Shown: positions 53,371 through 63,800 of the stretch, piece after piece
Position numbering within the stretch: the first letter of the stretch is position 1
Layout of the letters: each line of letters begins with the position of its first letter
DNA from: Corallochytrium limacisporum
Taxonomy: Eukaryota > Opisthokonta
Assembly (NCBI GenBank): GCA_002811645.1
Contig: PDIP01000036.1
Coordinates: forward strand, 131,988 to 195,987
Length of the DNA: 64,000 nucleotides
Direction: 5' to 3'
Translations under genes and position numbers: made by a program
Notes under the pieces: model-generated
Told to the model about the DNA's origin: nothing
The model's input: the letters and a program-made list of their open reading frames with translations, nothing else
Databases searched by the model: none

Positions 53371-54858
53371 ATGGTTTCAGATCCCGCGAACGAGTTTAAT
53401 CTGCGCAGACTTCCCTTTCTGCACGGCATCAATGATGACACTCTGGCCAAGCTCAAGTCCTTGAGCTGGACTGAAACTAAGAATAAGGATGATGTGATTG
53501 TCGAGGAGGGAATTGAGGATGGCAAGATGTCTATGATCGTCGGGGGCCACTGTGACGTCTACAAGCGTGTTGAGGCGACGAACGAGGATGTGAGGGTGCA
53601 CAAACTGCATGTTGGTGGCTTCATCGGGCTGGGCTCCATGTTCGATAAAGAGCCACACAGTGCCACTGTCAAGGCTGGTGAAGACAATACAGTTGTGGTG
53701 TTCATCAAGCACTCCGATTTTCTTGCCAACATGACCACGGACGTAAGTTTGTCCATTCTGCACTTCATGTCTAAGGAAATGAAGCTTGGGCGGTCCGAAA
53801 TGGCTGTGCTTCAGAGTGACAAACAGGGTGTCATGGATGACAGCACTCGTATTCTCTTCTATTCCACTCAGGACTATGAAAAACGAGCGTTTGAAGAAGA
53901 GATGAAGAAGCGTGACAGTGACATCAAGATCCACATAGACTATCTCGAGACGCAGCTGAATGAGAACACAGTCACCGCTGCGAGGGGCTACGATGTGGTC
54001 TGCATCTTTGTCAATGATATTTGCAACTCTGATGTTGTCCATGGTTTGCAGTCTGTGGGGGTGAAGATGATTGCTTTGCGGTGTGCTGGGTTCAACAATG
54101 TGGACCTGGCCCTGGCAACCACTTTAGGCATCACCGTGGCTCGGGTACCGGCGTACTCACCATACGCAGTGGCTGAACATGCAGCCACCCTGGCCATGAC
54201 CTTGAACCGGAAGATGCATTTGGCTGTTGAACGGGTGAAGAACGGAAACTTTTCCTTGAACGGACTTGTAGGTTTTGATATGCACGGCAGGACAGTGGGT
54301 GTGGTTGGCACTGGCAAGATTGGACAGTGCTTTATGGCTATTTGCCAAGGACTGGGGATGGAAATTCTGTGCTATGACAAGTACCCGAATGACAAGGTCA
54401 AGGAATACGCAACCTATGTGGAGCTGGATGACCTGCTGAAGCGCTCAGACATTGTTTCCTTGCATCTTCCCCTGTTCAAGGACACCTACCATCTGATCAA
54501 CGATGAGTCATTGAAGATGATGAAGGAGAACGCCATCCTGGTCAACACCAGTCGCGGTGCTCTGGTTAATGCCAAGGCTTTGATCAACGCGTTAAAGCGC
54601 AAGGGCATCGGCGGTGCTGCTCTGGATGTATACGAAGAGGAAGCGGAATACTTTTTCAAGGACATGTCACGTGCCACTACCATCCAGGACGATGTGCTCG
54701 CACGTTTACTTACCTTCAACAACGTCATTATAACTTCGCACCAAGCTTTCCTGACTACCGATGCTTTGGGTGCCATTGCAAGCACAACCATCGGCAATGT
54801 GAGCTCTTTCGCGAGCGGCAACACCTTGACCAAGTGCGAAAATACCCTGAACAAGTAA
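53371..54858 (+). CDS. Cyclic-nucleotide-binding-like domain fused to D-lactate dehydrogenase
   Basis: 495 residues. Residues about 8-135 look like a CNB/CAP beta-roll (LPFLHGINDDTLAKLKSLSW, VIVEEGIEDGKMSMIVGGHC, GFIGLGSMFDKEPHSATVKA). The phosphate-binding cassette is degenerate: the usual Glu of GELAL is Gly and the usual Arg of PRAAT is His. From about 165 on it is a full bacterial-LdhA-type D-lactate dehydrogenase (RILFYSTQDYEKRAFEEE, CIFVND, RCAGFNNVDLA). It has a GTGKIG NAD loop (313-318) and catalytic R395, E422 and H457 (SHQAFLT). It should reduce pyruvate to D-lactate with NADH in the cytosol. The CNB part could gate or anchor it. One exon, so the join is not a splicing guess. Confidence 0.93.
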   Translation: MVSDPANEFNLRRLPFLHGINDDTLAKLKSLSWTETKNKDDVIVEEGIEDGKMSMIVGGHCDVYKRVEATNEDVRVHKLHVGGFIGLGSMFDKEPHSATVKAGEDNTVVVFIKHSDFLANMTTDVSLSILHFMSKEMKLGRSEMAVLQSDKQGVMDDSTRILFYSTQDYEKRAFEEEMKKRDSDIKIHIDYLETQLNENTVTAARGYDVVCIFVNDICNSDVVHGLQSVGVKMIALRCAGFNNVDLALATTLGITVARVPAYSPYAVAEHAATLAMTLNRKMHLAVERVKNGNFSLNGLVGFDMHGRTVGVVGTGKIGQCFMAICQGLGMEILCYDKYPNDKVKEYATYVELDDLLKRSDIVSLHLPLFKDTYHLINDESLKMMKENAILVNTSRGALVNAKALINALKRKGIGGAALDVYEEEAEYFFKDMSRATTIQDDVLARLLTFNNVIITSHQAFLTTDALGAIASTTIGNVSSFASGNTLTKCENTLNK

Positions 54859-54928
54859 TCGAATCAGAGGTTGTTACCGGTGAACAAAGGTTCTTATTAC
54901 AGATTTGGTCTAGCATTATATTACCACT

Positions 54929-56569
54929 CTATACCTTGATATTCTTTACCTGGTGTGAAAGCGTCGTGTACACATAGTGATCCTTTGGCACGATGCGGTT
55001 GGTGTATTCCAGAGCGCCATTGTAAGCCTCGTACATCTTCTTCCGGTACAGTTCCCTGCCCATGCCATGTTCCTTGTCCTTAAGAATGTTTTGCAGAGAC
55101 CCTGCACGCGTAATATAGTAGTTTCTGAGTTCAAGACTCAGCGGAATCCCACCCGCTTCCATGCACTTAATAATCTCATCAGCAGCCTTGTGGCAGCCAA
55201 CGTAGTCATCCGCAACGTAAAGGGTTTGCAAAGACTGCACCAACAGATTGAAGCGCATCCAGTGGCCCGGACCCAATTTGGCCATCTCCGGGCTGTCCAG
55301 CATCTTTTCCAGCATAGCAGAACGGGCCTTAGCGTCTAGGTTTCCTGTCTTTAACTGTAACAGAACATCAAAGACTTTGCTCTCAACGCTTTGGTACTGT
55401 ATCATATCGACTGAGTGCTTAGGATTATTGGAGCAGGTCCAGTTTGTGTCGGGCGATTCCCACCGCTTGGACCAAGCTCGGACATCCGGCATGAGATAGG
55501 ACCCGCAGGTGTCACAGATGATGCCAGTCAATCTTACCTCCAAATTGCTGTCCACATCAATAGCCTCGTTCACACAAGCACTGCAATTGCAGACAAAGCC
55601 TCGATCCCGTTTCAGCTCACCCTTGCGAATCTCTTTCGGGGAGAAGAAGTCACAGTAGCTGATTGTCACTTCCTCGCCCTTCTTTATAGGCCGTGCTGCG
55701 CGTACCTCCAGCACGCCCAACCTACCGGTGGAAACGTGCAAAGCATTGAAGTAACACCCGTGATTTGCCATAGCCACATGGGGAAATAAGCCGATACCGA
55801 TTACCTTATTGGTTGCATGGGCCACGTCGATGATACCGTGCGAATTGCTGTTGATGACAGCACACATCTGCAAGCACTGTTTGGTAAGGTCATCATCATT
55901 TGGAAGCAATCCAGCTTCCACAATAGCTGGATTCAGTATTTCAAAGGCCTCTGTGCATGGCTTAACCCAGGGATCAGACTCCTGAGGCTCTGGGGCTTCA
56001 AGGGCTTCAATGTCTGCTTTGGTTGGCCTGATGCACTTGATGCTACCTTCCTCACCAATGTTTTCCTGCTCCTCATTCAGGCCACGGCTTTGCTGCGCTC
56101 GCATTCCACGATAGGCAAGACGAAGCAACATGACATCTGCCGATATCTCTTCACACGTCTTGAGCATCTGGTCAAAGAATTGATGCTCAATTGCATGCTC
56201 ATCTGTGTGGGCCTCCCGACAGGAGTCCGAGCAGTACGCTGCTCCGAGCTTGCAGTCGTCACCGCACGGTATGACCTGGGATCCACTGGCGGTAATGCTG
56301 TTTACACAGTGTTCACACATACCGTCTGTTTTCTTCTGCCGGTTGGGTATGCACATATAGGGAGCCTCTCTCAATAGCAGAGTGCCCTCTGGAACACTTT
56401 GGGCCGCAATCAAGCATCTTCCTCTGCTGGGCTTTTTGTATAGCCGGACCAGGCTATTGGAGCTCAGAAGTTGCGGAAAGACGTCCTCATATTCTTTTAG
56501 GTCCTCTTCAGTGATCGCCTTCTTCTTGTTCTTCTTTCTGCTCTTGCTGGGTTTCTGCGCCTGTACCAT
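54929..56569 (-). CDS. SMYD-type SET and MYND protein
   Basis: 546 residues. After a Lys-rich start, the split SET domain begins at about 40 (YKKPSRGRCLIAAQSVPEGT). A MYND zinc finger (85-129: CEHC ... CKLGAAYCSDSCREAH) is inserted. SET resumes at about 230-310 with NSNSHGI, MANHGCYFNA and GEEVTISYCDFF. Post-SET cysteines follow (CNCSAC, 327-332), then a helical TPR-like C-terminus (390-546) as in SMYD1-5. The SAM/lysine motif reads NHGCYFN where NHSCxPN is usual, so activity may be altered. These enzymes methylate histone or non-histone lysines. Converges on the D-LDH fusion gene with 70 bp between stops. Confidence 0.9.
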   Translation of the reverse strand: MVQAQKPSKSRKKNKKKAITEEDLKEYEDVFPQLLSSNSLVRLYKKPSRGRCLIAAQSVPEGTLLLREAPYMCIPNRQKKTDGMCEHCVNSITASGSQVIPCGDDCKLGAAYCSDSCREAHTDEHAIEHQFFDQMLKTCEEISADVMLLRLAYRGMRAQQSRGLNEEQENIGEEGSIKCIRPTKADIEALEAPEPQESDPWVKPCTEAFEILNPAIVEAGLLPNDDDLTKQCLQMCAVINSNSHGIIDVAHATNKVIGIGLFPHVAMANHGCYFNALHVSTGRLGVLEVRAARPIKKGEEVTISYCDFFSPKEIRKGELKRDRGFVCNCSACVNEAIDVDSNLEVRLTGIICDTCGSYLMPDVRAWSKRWESPDTNWTCSNNPKHSVDMIQYQSVESKVFDVLLQLKTGNLDAKARSAMLEKMLDSPEMAKLGPGHWMRFNLLVQSLQTLYVADDYVGCHKAADEIIKCMEAGGIPLSLELRNYYITRAGSLQNILKDKEHGMGRELYRKKMYEAYNGALEYTNRIVPKDHYVYTTLSHQVKNIKV

Positions 56570-59500
56570 GTTTGCTCCGCTGGCTCATGAGCTTCCCTAC
56601 TGCAATCTGCAGGATCTAACCTTCTCTGCCACGCTCGTTCCATGGTACTGAGTACCTGAACACATTAGCATCCAGAGCACAGAGGCCGGTGAGAACCTTG
56701 TGCATTCCTGAAATAGAATTCTCGGTTCTAATGGTGACTCCCGATGATGGTCTCATCAGCCTTGCGATTTATCTCTTTGAAGCTTACCAACGCAAACCAC
56801 CACGGTCGCGCGACCCCAGTCCCCCGGATTTCTTTGTGGCTTACAGGTGGTGCAGAGACACGCTCGCTCCAAAAAAGTTGTTGGCGAGCAATCCATTTCT
56901 ATATATACATTCTATTGTGCAGAGGGGGGTCTCTCACTCGTCATCCGCACAAAACGGAAAAGGGAGACCGGGGGTTGAAAAGTGAACAAAAATGATTGCC
57001 GCGGAGAAGAAGCGGGCACATGACCGAGCGGCCCCCCTCTCTCCGTGGTGTTATGGCAAAAAATTGATTATAGTTTATTGATCCATATAAATGACAGGTC
57101 CAAGCAAGAGAGGGAAGGATGGCGGTTCGGGGTGGGGGCGGTTCGAGAATAGTCAAAAATAGGGAGGAGGGCCGCGACGGGGGACACGGAGAGAGGCAGC
57201 GAGGGAGCGATGCGACCAGCCAGACAACGAGGACGAGAGATTGCTGCGGAACGTGAAACCAGAGTGAGCGCACCACAGCATTATTACGCAATTTTGGAGG
57301 AAAGGAGGATCGCAACATGCCCAAGCCATCGTCATCGCCCGCATCCACACACACACTCTCTCTCTCGCACACTCTCACAGAGGAGGGCACTGGGAGGAAG
57401 AATCAGTCAGACACAGAGAAGAGGCAGGTGACGAGGCGAGTAAAGTCGGGGGAGGCAAGGGCGGGAACGCACGGGGGCCAGCGGCGCCCCCCCCCCCCCC
57501 CCCCNNNNNNNNNNNNNNNNNNNNNNNNNNNNNNNNNNNNNNNNNNNNNNNNNNCCCCCCCCTTCAACTTCTTCGTCGCTCTCTCCCTCTCTCCGGTGTT
57601 CTGACTGCGCGCCGAGTCTCTCTCTCTCGGAGGAATTTCAAGGCCCAACAACATTCCCTCTTTCCTGGCGGGAGGGTTGCGCAGGAAAGATCTGTGCCTC
57701 TTTTGGGGTAGTCGTGCATACGTAGACACCTGCGAGATACATACAAATTGTACTGTACTACAGGCGATACCTTTTGCATCATGATCCCAGGGAGCAAACA
57801 GTGTCGAAAGTGGGTCGTTGTATGCGAACAACCCAGACTCAGCAGAGAAAGAAAAAAAAGTTGACCAAAAAGAGAATGACAGAGGCAGATTGCCACAGAA
57901 ACAATATATTAAAAAAAAAGTGAGGCAGTGGAAGGGCGAAGGAAATGCGTGAATGAGATGGAGGGTGTGACTGTGACCGCCGGGTTGCTGAAGGCCACTC
58001 AAAGCGATACAGGCATGAGCGCGAGTTTGGAGGAGGAGTGATGCAAGAGAGGAAACAGAGAGAATTAGAGAGGACTGGGAGACGAAGGAGAAAAGTAAAG
58101 AAAAAATTGTGACTGTTTAATTAATTTCCTTCCGGTTCCTCCCTATATTAGTTCTTTACGTAGAGCGTCCCGTGTGGTCGGTCTGTCGCAAGCCTTGGAT
58201 ACTAGACATGTGTCTCGAACTATAGTACAATATATATATGAATGCGGTCACGTCACCAAACTGGTCCCACATATATGTGCCTCTCTCTCTCTCTCTCTTC
58301 CCTTCCGCAAAAGTGTGTCTGTTGCATATTGCTTCACTCTCGGGTTGGTTCCCTTGCCACTCGGGGCGCCGTTCCTTCCTTCCTTGTTCTCTTCGTAATT
58401 TCCCCCTCTCCTTCCCTTTTCCTTTTTAACTTTGCTTCCCATCCCCCCGTTGTTCTTACGGACCTCACCTTTCTTCCTCGCTTCCTTTACATTCATTTGT
58501 CCAACTTCCGGCCAATGGGCGAGAGGGGTCAACCCCTGCCCGGGCTTCTTTCCACTTTGTACCACCACCGCCCCCTTTCCTTCCTTCGTTTTTTGGGCCT
58601 TTCCCGGTCGCAGTTGTATCATTAGGCGCTCCTCCTGGCTGCGCGGAGGAGAAGGTTCACTGGATACCACCACCTCCACTGGGCACCAAGTCGAAAACCG
58701 CTGGTGTTCCTGCGCAAGACGTTGCATGGACAAAACGGACCATCAGATTGGCACTGTATGCACCGCACCGCTCGGAACGGATGGTCCTGCGCTTCCTCCC
58801 CTCCCTCCCCCCCCCCCCACACACACACCGGGGGCCGCGCGGGACTTCATTATGGTCCATGACCTACCCGGTCTCGCGGCAAGTATTGCATTTCGTGCGT
58901 CCGTCGCTCCACGATTTGATCGTCCAGGCCCTGCAAATTAGCACCAGCCCCTTCCTCTCTCGCGCTCGTCCGCCCCGCGCCGGTGGGGGGAGGGGGGACC
59001 GGTGCTCAAAAAAAAAAGGGGGGAAGCCGCGGCAATGGCCAAATGAGAACTGCTGGGAATGAAATCTGGGCAATTTAGTTCTGCCTCTGTCTCGTCTCTC
59101 TCTGTCTCTGTGTGCCGCCCCCCTCCCCCCTCTTCCCTCTTTCGTTGCTGCGATATGTGCAAATATTGGCATTCCCCCACTACCAACTTAGGTCCTTATA
59201 TGTATTGACCAAGGTTTCACATCTACACCCACAGCCCGGCAATACTAAACGGATGACGAGTTCGTGCCCAAAGGGTGTCCCCGTTGGTACAGCCTATCTA
59301 TCTGGCAGTCCAGAGTTCCGTTTTGTCGGATAAAACAAATACGGATTGTGGGATATATAGTAGGGAAGCAGGAACATTACAAGATAAGATGTTCGTATAT
59401 TTCTTATAGATTACATAGCTTCACTATCGATGACAAAGAACGGTAGCATATCGGCAAGGTCTCACAAAGTAAGAACTGCTGCGCGGCCGGCACCAAAGGG

Positions 59501-60870
59501 GCTGGGCGTGTGTTGGGAAGGGGGAAAGAAAGGGGGTGTTGCCGATAGAACACAAGAACGGCTGTGTCTGAGTTGGTTAATAGCCATTGAATGCATGCCG
59601 TGTTCCTTGTGTCCCTCCCAATCACACCTACCGCGGTGCCCAAAGAGACGGTACCGTGCAACGGAACGCACAAAGTCGGAAATCGTCTCAATTTCATTCT
59701 TCTGCCGAGCGATTGGGTGGCGTGCCATGTACTGAATGTTCCTCTGAAATGGCAGCTTCCGTAAACAAGTGACTGAGAAAAGTGGAGAGAATGAATGCCA
59801 CCCATTTTTTCGGGTTTTCGATTTTCTGCAGTCATTACTGCGATGGTTGTGAGGGGCGACAACGGGTCTGTTCCCGGCGAGACTGGCTCGGTGATTTCAG
59901 TATGATAGTAAAATACGGTGTGTTCGGCAACGCCCCCTCCCCGTCGACCCTTCTCTTCGCTTTCTCTTTCTTGTCTAGTGCAGTCTCTGCGACGTCTCTC
60001 AGTAGTACGAAGGAAGGTGGGGACAGAGGAGTCTTTCTGTTCCCCTTTTTGTCACTTTTTGATGCCTAAGGAAGGACATGCGCTGGGATCTCAGTAGTAA
60101 ACATATGGCATAAATTGAGACAGAGGGCACACAGTTTGACCAAGAACGGAAAGAGATGGCCGAAGGACCGGTATTCCCCCCCCCCTTCAACCTCCCTCCC
60201 GACCTTTTTGAACTGTTTCACTGCCCGTGCCGCCCAGCAGCTATCGAACCCTACCTCACCTCCCCGCGTAAGAGCGCTGGTTGAACGCCGGACTCTTCCA
60301 TAGAATTACTATGGCACAAGGACAGCAGCGTGAAGGGGGGACTTGTTCGATACGATACGTTCAAGACGATGGAACAGGAGAGCTCTCTGTCGGGGGCCTT
60401 AGCAGGGGGGAGACCGTGAGGCGGTCGTAGATGCTGCTTGCTTCATGAACACTGGGTCTTCGATACGTTTCGTTGGCCTTCTGGTGGGTTAGTGTGAGGC
60501 TACGATGTATAGTCTGTCGTAGGTGGGCCAAACGAGAAGTAAACCTCACACAGGGTGGACTTCGTGGACCAGCTGGTTCATTCAAGGTGATGCGCTCTCC
60601 GGTGTTTCGGCAAGAGTAGTCCACGTATCCATTTGGGTGTATATGAAGGTATTTCGACAATTAGAACGTCCCAATTCAGTCTATTATGATATCAAAATTA
60701 TGTGTAGTGTGTTAGTTCGCATACTTATACACAGATTGCGGGAAAGTGTGATAGAAAACAAAATTATTAATCGAAATGAAGGTTAAGGTTCGGCAGCTGT
60801 CATGATTCGGTAGAACACAGATCGGGAGACTCCCTGTTGAGGGAATCCCTCCGACCTAGAATACTTCAAA
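56570..60870. other. Divergent intergenic region, 4.3 kb; no credible gene
   Basis: Between the SMYD gene (-) and the channel gene (+). Holds an assembly gap in a C-run (57487-57554), CA/CT repeats (57348-57372), a (CT)n run (58281-58298) and C10 plus CA repeats near 58808-58828. Frames are short or low-complexity. CGCTGGTTGAACGCCGG near 60269 recalls a tRNA anticodon arm but lacks the other arms. Near the channel start the sequence becomes AT-balanced. Confidence 0.45.
57505..57554. other. Assembly gap (50 N) inside a C homopolymer
   Basis: Bounded by C18 on the left and C8 on the right, so it probably is an unresolved poly-C run. Confidence 0.99.
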
Positions 60871-63800
60871 ATGACTGAAAGACCTCCATCATTACGGCTC
60901 TCTGAGCTTGATGATATTGAGGAGGGCATGCTACCGAGCACAACGCGGGGCTCGGGATCGCGCCGTACGGATTCGGGCGAGATATCAATAGCTCAATTGC
61001 GGTGGCCGAGTGGAGCTCGTGCCTCAGCATCGCGCAGAACAAGTTCAGGAGACAATCTAGCCGCCCATGTACGGTTAAGGGCGTCTACGATATCGACACA
61101 ATCTCAGACAGATGCTGTTGAGGTAGACAAACCGTCGTTCATTCGCGGGCCGAATAGAGTTGCTGCCCGAATGAAAGCAGCTTTCCAAGAAGCTACAGCA
61201 GCACCAGAACCAGGAAACAGTAGTCCACAAGGTGGAGAAAGGGATGAGCTCCGAGGAACATTTTTAAATTTGAATCGACTGACAGTAGATCGACTCAATA
61301 CTTCTCGCGGGAGCCAGCTCAAAAATTCTTTGTACTATACACGACGGGACACGGCTAGAACCAGCTCTGGCGCACATGCCAATGAAGCTCTTGCGACACC
61401 AAGTCGGACGTCAATGTCGTCAAGACACTCGATCCTTGAACCAGAGGATTCCGAAGAAATCATAGAAATGGGAAGACCCTCGCTGCGGGCAGCGCTTGGA
61501 GCGGAAAATGTGCAAACGACAGAAAAGACGGCAAACAGGTTCGATCTTAGCATTCAGAGGTATTTCCAAAATGAAGCGGCACAGCTTTTGACTTTTGTGA
61601 TGATCTTCCTGAGCTTGATTGCACTAGCGTGTACCACTCAGGACTTTTTTGACGATAACGATTGGGCCAAGCCATTGGTGCTTACTATTGACAGCATTAC
61701 GGCAGTAATTCTGACTGCAGAAATTGCAGCAATCCTTTATGTGCGAAGGAGAGTGCCGATTCTGGTCACATTGATCAAAGTATCGTTTATTCTTGATCTC
61801 TTGATCGTAGTTTCGTATTGGGTGACTATTGCGGCCATGGCAATCAATGATATTTCAGATTATCGGGCTTTCTTTGCGATACGGTCATTTGTTGCATACA
61901 GAACCGTCCGCTTGTTCAAGATTTTCGAAAGTATTAGTCGTGCGCTGGCAAATTCGGCATTGCTGATCGCGAAGGTTGCTGTGTTCTTGGCGATTCTGTA
62001 CTACATATATGCCTTGACAGGTTTACTGGCATTGAGGACTGATCTGCTCGAGCACTGTGCAGATAGTACTGAATTCGTGCCTGACACCGAGGATCCTATT
62101 CAAACCCTGGTTGATTCCTCTTCCATCCCAGCTACGAACTGCCGTGCTGATGGCGGCGGATACAATTGCCCAGGAGTTTTGGATTGCTACAAGGTGGAAG
62201 ATTCTAATGACTACTTCAACTTGGAAAGCTATGATAACATTGGCTTTGCGATTTTGACGGTGTATCAGGGAGCTGCTATGGAGGGTTGGAGTGATGTCAT
62301 GTACAACCTCATGGACAGCAGCACTAACGCAGGACTCGTTGCACTGTTCTATACCACAATGATTCTGTTTTTACCGCTGTTGAGTATTAACCTGGTTATT
62401 GCGGTAGTCACTGAGAGTTTTGCACAGGCTCGAGCAAACAAGGGGAAGTCAAGGGAACGAGGAGACTATCTGAATGAGATTGTCGTTGAAGAGAATGGGG
62501 CATGGACCTTGAAGACTACGAAGCCCACGTCTACGGCTCACCCGGCTGTCTATGACATTATGACGGGCAGGCCTATGTCCACTGTAGTCGCTCTGATCTT
62601 GGTGGCAGACTTCGTCATGCTTGCCATCTATGGTGCGCGTGTGGATGAGGATAGCATCGTTAATATTTGGGAGTTGGTGATCAGCAGCATACTTGGGTTG
62701 GAAGGGCTCCTGAAAGCCTACGCGCTCGGCTGGCGTCAGCTGAGGCATGGGCGACCACTCTTTGAGCTTTTCCTGACCATTGGATGTTTTTTGGTCTCGC
62801 TGCCTCCCATCTTCGCAGTCGGGTTCCTTCGCATCGTGTTTGTTCTACGCCAGATTCGCCTGATGTACATTTGGGACCCCCTTTGGCAGCAAGTGCGCAA
62901 GGTTGGTGGTGATGGCAGCAACCTTCGAAATGTGGTAGGCTTTGTCTTCTTCGTTCTTGGCGTGATTGCTATCTTCATGATGCAGGCCTTTGGCCGGGAA
63001 TCCCCACAATTCTTCGGCTCATGGACAGAGTCCTTCAAATCACTGTTCCGCATCGCCTGCGGAGAGGACTGGTTGATCATCTTGTACCAAACTATTGATC
63101 AAAGCCCTGCTCCTCCTGTCACTGCCATCATCATCGTCATCATTCATGCCTTCTGCAATTTCTTGCTGATTAATCTTTTCATTGCCGTCATTCTTGAGAA
63201 TCTGGAGCTTCCAGAGGACCTCAAAATTGAGAAACAGGCACAGCTGTACTTGCAATCCATTGCTGGTGTCGAAGCCAAGCAATTCGGAGGCCAACCCACC
63301 GACTTCGCTGCGAAGGTCTTCAGCCGATTGCCCCCTAATCCGAAGACAGTGAAAATCGATGGAGTCCCAACAGCTTTTGTACCTCCAATAAGCAGAAGTT
63401 ACCTAAAGCGATACCTGCAGGGTGATGACTCCAGGCAGCGTATGGCTCTGGACACCGAACTGCAGGCACAGCAGAAACGACTACGAAGCCCGATGAGTCA
63501 ACTGTCATCGTCCGCCGTGAGGGGTAGTGATTTGCCCTATGATGTCAATGGCGTCGCAGAAGTACGAAGCGGCATCCCTGCACCTCCTTCAGCAGCGGCG
63601 ACGGAACGGATGCTAGATAGTTTCATTGCCGGAGATGTGACTGGCATTGGCAACCGCTCGCAAGCACGTAACTCGGTGCTGAAATCTGTGGAATGGGAAA
63701 AGCACTATGGTAATGGTCATGCGATTGACATAGACTCGTCAGTTAGCACACCTACCCGCGGGTCAGAAGACAGCAGCAAAGATACAGGTACTGCTGTGCC

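Noticed and set aside
60262-60300. TAAGAGCGCTGGTTGAACGCCGG resembling a tRNA D/anticodon arm
   Set aside because: Position 37 would be C, the A box is poor and there is no T arm.
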